Assembly: GCA_029239545.1 (NCBI GenBank)
Contig: JARBUQ010000166.1
Coordinates: 1 to 8,554 of the forward strand
Length of the DNA stretch: 8,554 nucleotides
From: Paenibacillus sp.
GTDB lineage: Bacteria > Bacillota > Bacilli > Paenibacillales > NBRC-103111
Direction: 5' to 3'
Positions 5,834 to 8,554 of this stretch are shown piece after piece; position 1 is the stretch's first letter; every line of letters starts with the position of its first letter. A model generated the notes under the pieces. That model had not been told where the DNA came from, did not search any database, and was given only the letters and a program-made list of their open reading frames with translations. A program made the translations under genes and the position numbers.

Positions 5834-8146
5834 CTATGCAACCCTCCCTTCCTGAAGCGGAAGCGTGATTTGAATGCTCACGCCATTGCCTAACGAGGAT
5901 TCCACCTCCAGCTTGCCGCTAAGAAGTAAACTGCGCGTCCGCATCTGCTCCATTCCAATCCCGAACAAGCCATTCTGGTTATTCAATTGAAGGGGCTCGA
6001 AGCCAATTCCATCATCTTTGTATAACACATACAAAGTAAAGTTAACAATATTGAATTCAATGTCCACTCTCTCGGCCCTTGAATGCTTCTTCGCGTTGTT
6101 CAACAGCTCCTGCACCATGCGGAATATATGACGCTTCGTATCCAGACTGCAGCGTTCTACCGCTCCAGCTTTCTCCGTGCTTAGTACAATGGTGAATGCG
6201 CTGGCAGCCTGCTCCTGCTCGATTAATTTATCCAAGGTTTGAAGCAAACCAATCTCATGCAGCAAATGTGGATACAGCTCAAAGCAGCTTTGGCGCAAAT
6301 TTGAATGAATGACTTCCAAGTAATCCATTAACCCGGACATACTCTGCTTATCTTCATCAGCCTTGACATAACGATCGAGGATGCTGCTTAACCTTCTTTT
6401 GAGAAAAAATAAATCCTGCATCGTAGTATCATGGATGTCTGTAGCAATGCGGACTCGCTCCTTCTCCTGCAGCTCGAACAGAAGCTTGCGAAACCAGGTT
6501 AAATCCTGGGCCTCCTGCTCGCTCGGCATCTGGGCAGCCAACTGCTCCAGCTTCATGGTGAGCTTGCGGATCAAAAATACATTTTCCAGGCTGACTGACA
6601 AGTAATTAATAATCAAATTGAGCCACTGCACATCTTCCAGCCCGAGAAGCGTGTTCGTTTTTTTGCGTGTCATAATAAGATAGCTCGTATATTCCTCATT
6701 AGAATTCACTTCATAAATTAAATAGGACGGATGCTCCACCCGGTTCATAGAGATGAGTTCTTCGACCTCAACCAGATCGATAGTACCCTCGCTAATCAGT
6801 TCATTACCGTCCTTATAACGGAATAGGATAGCCCCGCCATGCACTTGCAGCGCTGACACTATATCAACCAGAATGATGTCCTTCAGCTCTCGCAAGCTGG
6901 TAACCGCGCCGAGACTTTTGGCAATTTTGTTCAAAGCGGATTGTAATACATACTTACGGGGGAACATAATTCGTTCAAGCCTGGTCGTAAAATATTCAAG
7001 TCCATACAAGACGATGGAAAAGACGAGCAGAATGAGCCAGAACAATACAGTTGCCTGTATAATAGTGATTTCGTTCTGAAAAATGATCGCATTAAATCCG
7101 ACTATCAACAAGCTGGGGATGAGTGCAATTAAACTTGTCAGCATCAATCTGCGCAGTACTATATGGATGTCAAAAAGCTGCTTGGTGGCAATCAAATAAG
7201 TAAAGGATAACGGAAAGAACGTAACTATAATACTTGTATATAAAGTGGAAACCCAAGGCTTCCCGAATAAGAGAATAGGCAGAAACGATAAGACAGCAAA
7301 AGGAAAAAAGGAAATCAGAATCGAGATCCACACCGTTTTGATCAAGGTGCTGATCGCATTGTTCATATTTCTATAGGTAATCAATAACGAGGTCATCATA
7401 TAAATATTCAGGCCAATTCCGCTCAGAAACACAATAATCGTAATCGTAGTGTTGATGGCATAATAGGGGTAAGCCTCGCTTGTGACGAAAAAGCCCATTC
7501 TCAGAAACGTTGTCAGAATAATAGCAGCATACAACGTACCTAGAAACCGATTTGGTGTTCTAACATTCCCTTTTTCCAGAAAAAAGGCGTGCAAGAAATG
7601 ATAAAATATAACTGGAAGCGCCATCATCAAGCTGCTCATCAGCACTTTCCCCATAAAATCCCCACGAATGGAAGCTTGCAGGGTCATGAAGATCAGGCCA
7701 ATCTGAAGAAATACGATAGCCAGATAACTTGCGGACTTGGAGCCCCTCATGGTGAACAGAATGTAACCCGCAATGACGAAACAGATGGCCTCTCCTATGA
7801 AGGATAAATAATCCATAGGACTACGGGACTTCTCCAATACCACTTCGATCATCTGATCCTCTCGCTCTATGACCATATGATCTACTTGGTCTACAGTTCG
7901 CCATTTCTTAACGGAGAAATGATCCTGAGTCGGTTTATGATTCAAGCTTATAATACGGTCGCCAATAGTCAGCTTCTCTCTGATCGAGGCGTCACTCTCT
8001 TCGAAGCCCTTAATCACCCATTCGTTGGAGGCATCCATCTTCACTAGAATACCAGTATGAGGATAGCGAAAAGTAAGAAATAAGAACCAGAATTGTATCA
8101 ACAGAAACAGTAGAGTGCCAGCGCTGATCAGAAAGGCTTTTTTCAT
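5834..8146 (-). CDS. ComP-like membrane sensor histidine kinase with PDZ-like domain
   Basis: The 770-residue protein matches ComP of Bacillus subtilis in length and architecture. It has a first membrane helix (4-25) and an extracytoplasmic PDZ-like domain (about 32-105, with LTIGDRIISLNHKP). About nine further membrane helices follow between 112 and 382, then a GAF-like linker (about 400-525) and a HisKA_3 core. In that core IATDIHDTTMQDL carries phosphoacceptor His572; the N-box is QELLNNAKKH (679-688), then DDGIGF (711-716) and FGIGMEQMRTRS. 'LFDIHIVLRRL' and 'LIPSLLIVG' resemble ComP segments (from memory). ComP reads the ComX peptide pheromone, but no comQ or comX gene is next to this one, so the ligand is open. 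I place the start at ATG 8146: a GTG at 8155 is in frame, but it overlaps the ribosome site AAGGTGA (8152-8158) that serves the ATG. The gene abuts the next kinase with no gap. Confidence 0.93.
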   Translation of the reverse strand: MKKAFLISAGTLLFLLIQFWFLFLTFRYPHTGILVKMDASNEWVIKGFEESDASIREKLTIGDRIISLNHKPTQDHFSVKKWRTVDQVDHMVIEREDQMIEVVLEKSRSPMDYLSFIGEAICFVIAGYILFTMRGSKSASYLAIVFLQIGLIFMTLQASIRGDFMGKVLMSSLMMALPVIFYHFLHAFFLEKGNVRTPNRFLGTLYAAIILTTFLRMGFFVTSEAYPYYAINTTITIIVFLSGIGLNIYMMTSLLITYRNMNNAISTLIKTVWISILISFFPFAVLSFLPILLFGKPWVSTLYTSIIVTFFPLSFTYLIATKQLFDIHIVLRRLMLTSLIALIPSLLIVGFNAIIFQNEITIIQATVLFWLILLVFSIVLYGLEYFTTRLERIMFPRKYVLQSALNKIAKSLGAVTSLRELKDIILVDIVSALQVHGGAILFRYKDGNELISEGTIDLVEVEELISMNRVEHPSYLIYEVNSNEEYTSYLIMTRKKTNTLLGLEDVQWLNLIINYLSVSLENVFLIRKLTMKLEQLAAQMPSEQEAQDLTWFRKLLFELQEKERVRIATDIHDTTMQDLFFLKRRLSSILDRYVKADEDKQSMSGLMDYLEVIHSNLRQSCFELYPHLLHEIGLLQTLDKLIEQEQAASAFTIVLSTEKAGAVERCSLDTKRHIFRMVQELLNNAKKHSRAERVDIEFNIVNFTLYVLYKDDGIGFEPLQLNNQNGLFGIGMEQMRTRSLLLSGKLEVESSLGNGVSIQITLPLQEGRVA

Positions 8147-8158
8147 CTTATTCACCTT

Positions 8159-8167
8159 TTCGACAAA
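8159..8167 (-). promoter_or_regulatory. Perfect Spo0A box (proximal)
   Basis: The minus strand reads TTTGTCGAA, identical to the 0A-box consensus TTTGTCRAA. It overlaps the last base of the candidate -10 and covers the expected transcription start, just before the ribosome site. In this place phosphorylated Spo0A would block polymerase, as it does at abrB. The site is part of a 13-bp direct repeat (8159-8171 and 8275-8287). Confidence 0.6.
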
Positions 8168-8194
8168 TTATTGGAATTATTACCATAGTATCAA
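8167..8194 (-). promoter_or_regulatory. Candidate proximal sigma-A promoter of the kinase operon
   Basis: On the minus strand TTGATA (8189-8194, 5 of 6) and AATAAT (8167-8172, 5 of 6) are 16 bp apart. Transcription would start near 8160, leaving a very short leader that still includes the ribosome site. A perfect Spo0A box lies exactly between the -10 and the start codon. Confidence 0.5.
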
Positions 8195-8274
8195 ACCAAA
8201 TAGAGATTGTGTAACTTGAGTGTTGCAAAATTATCAACTCTCTTTATAAGATTGTAGAAGTCTACGAAAATGCA

Positions 8275-8283
8275 TTCGACAAA
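8275..8283 (-). promoter_or_regulatory. Perfect Spo0A box (distal)
   Basis: This is a second identical TTTGTCGAA on the minus strand, 116 bp upstream of the first and embedded in the same 13-mer. On the minus strand a TACAAT lies 20 bp past its TTGTCG part, a wide -35/-10 spacing of the kind seen at Spo0A-activated promoters such as spoIIG, so activation from here is conceivable. Confidence 0.55.
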
Positions 8284-8292
8284 TTATATAGT

Positions 8293-8301
8293 TTTGTCAT
8301 A
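8293..8301 (+). promoter_or_regulatory. Imperfect Spo0A-like box facing the distal box
   Basis: TTTGTCATA differs from TTTGTCAAA by one base. It lies 9 bp from the perfect box at 8275-8283 in the opposite orientation, making an inverted pair. It overlaps TTGTCA (8294-8299, 5 of 6 to a -35), which lies upstream of TATAAT at 8323-8328 on the plus strand. Confidence 0.35.
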
Positions 8302-8328
8302 GAATCTGATCCTAAAATCAGTTATAAT
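8294..8328 (+). promoter_or_regulatory. Possible wide-spaced promoter of the divergent gene
   Basis: The plus strand has a perfect -10 TATAAT at 8323-8328. No -35 lies at 17 bp, but TTGTCA at 8294-8299 is 23 bp away and within a Spo0A-like box, recalling spoIIG-type promoters with an overlong spacer. The transcript would have a leader of about 100 nt before the ATG at 8435. Confidence 0.3.
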
Positions 8329-8349
8329 TTCCTTTAGGCTAACTAGCAA
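8321..8349 (-). promoter_or_regulatory. Possible distal promoter of the kinase operon
   Basis: On the minus strand TTGCTA (8344-8349, 4 of 6) and TATAAC (8321-8326, 5 of 6) have an ideal 17-bp spacer. The -10 overlaps the plus-strand TATAAT at 8323-8328, so the two divergent promoters could compete. The resulting leader of about 165 nt would cross both perfect Spo0A boxes. Confidence 0.3.
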
Positions 8350-8434
8350 ATATTTCTACTTAACTCATTAATGCGAAATTCCACCGGAAATGGACGGGCA
8401 GCACTTGTAATTCCATCATGTTTAGGGGTGTATC

Positions 8435-8554
8435 ATGATTCATAAGAACGCCAAAGCTTTTGCGCTCGGTCATTCCATAGTACCGTTACTCCTGCTATTG
8501 CTCTACGGAAGAGACTCCCAAGCGGTGCTCCTACTCATTGCCGGGCTGGCAATT
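8435..8554 (+). CDS. Divergent membrane protein, N-terminal 40 codons (runs off the right edge)
   Basis: An ATG at 8435 preceded by AGGGGTG (8424-8430, 4 nt gap) opens a frame that continues to the window end. The product begins MIHKNAKAFALGH and then has a strongly hydrophobic stretch, SIVPLLLLLLYG, a short polar turn (RDSQ), and a second hydrophobic run, AVLLLIAGLAI. This is the pattern of two membrane helices in an integral membrane protein rather than a secreted one. I do not recognise the family from 40 residues. It is the only plus-strand gene and shares its 5' region with the kinase operon, including the Spo0A-like boxes, so the two may be co-regulated. Confidence 0.6.
   Translation, partial: MIHKNAKAFALGHSIVPLLLLLLYGRDSQAVLLLIAGLAI

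Noticed and set aside
8150..8185. 12-codon frame (MVIIPIICRKGE) ending one base before the ATG of the ComP-like gene, considered as a coupled leader peptide
   Set aside because: No ribosome site before it, and the proximal promoter would start transcription inside it; the frame spans the Spo0A box and is probably chance.
8254..8265. Small dyad GTAGA-AG-TCTAC between the kinase operon and the divergent gene
   Set aside because: Five-base arms are common by chance in AT-rich intergenic DNA, and it does not match the ComA box or another site I know.
8303..8339. Possible sigma-H promoter on the minus strand starting at AAAGGAAAT
   Set aside because: The -35 matches the sigma-H consensus, but at 11-12 bp no GAAT -10 is present (only GGAT), so it is not convincing.
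8360..8419. 19-codon minus-strand frame (MMELQVLPVHF...) upstream of the ComP-like gene, considered as a comX-like pheromone gene
   Set aside because: No ribosome site, lies upstream of the predicted operon promoters, and overlaps the 5' region of the divergent gene; nothing ComX-like beyond one Trp.

Overview
The window looks like chromosomal DNA of a spore-forming Gram-positive bacterium of the Paenibacillus type. The grounds are GGAGG-type ribosome sites before almost every gene, moderate GC, the HIT gene next to rpsU, a ComP-type kinase, and perfect Spo0A-box sequences upstream of a signalling operon. The genus is an inference from gene content. All complete genes lie on the minus strand; only a truncated gene at the far right is on the plus strand.

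Layout from left to right. Positions 1-60 hold the first 20 codons of rpsU (ribosomal protein S21), with a consensus sigma-A promoter just upstream. Positions 210-560 encode a HIT-family nucleotide hydrolase, preceded by an unrecognised, probably all-helical 256-residue protein (602-1372). A gene-free stretch of about 570 bp (1373-1941) holds a candidate extended -10 promoter, a palindrome and a repeat-like block. Positions 1942-3307 are a two-gene operon: an NADPH-dependent FMN reductase-like flavoprotein followed, one base later, by a two-domain VOC (glyoxalase-fold) protein whose stop codon is the loop of the operon terminator.

Positions 3483-8146 are the most interesting part: a tightly coupled three-gene signalling operon transcribed leftward. 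First comes a ComP-like membrane histidine kinase (extracytoplasmic PDZ-like domain, about ten membrane segments, HisKA_3 kinase core). Directly abutting it is a soluble GAF-GAF histidine kinase with a four-cysteine cluster resembling the iron-sulfur GAF sensor AirS. Overlapping that by 4 bp is a NarL/LuxR-type response regulator. Two kinases thus share one regulator in cis, and no comQ or comX gene is visible beside the ComP-like kinase. The 280-bp region upstream carries two perfect Spo0A boxes within a 13-bp direct repeat. One of them lies between a good -10 element and the start codon, a position suited to repression. A third, imperfect box faces the second.

A plausible reading is that the operon merges a membrane or extracellular signal (ComP-like kinase) with a cytoplasmic redox or oxygen signal (Cys-GAF kinase) onto one transcription factor, under control of the sporulation/transition-state master regulator. 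The domains, motifs and DNA sites are read from the sequence; the signals and the regulatory direction are inferred. Translation starts of three genes were chosen on ribosome-site spacing and differ from the longest possible reading frame.
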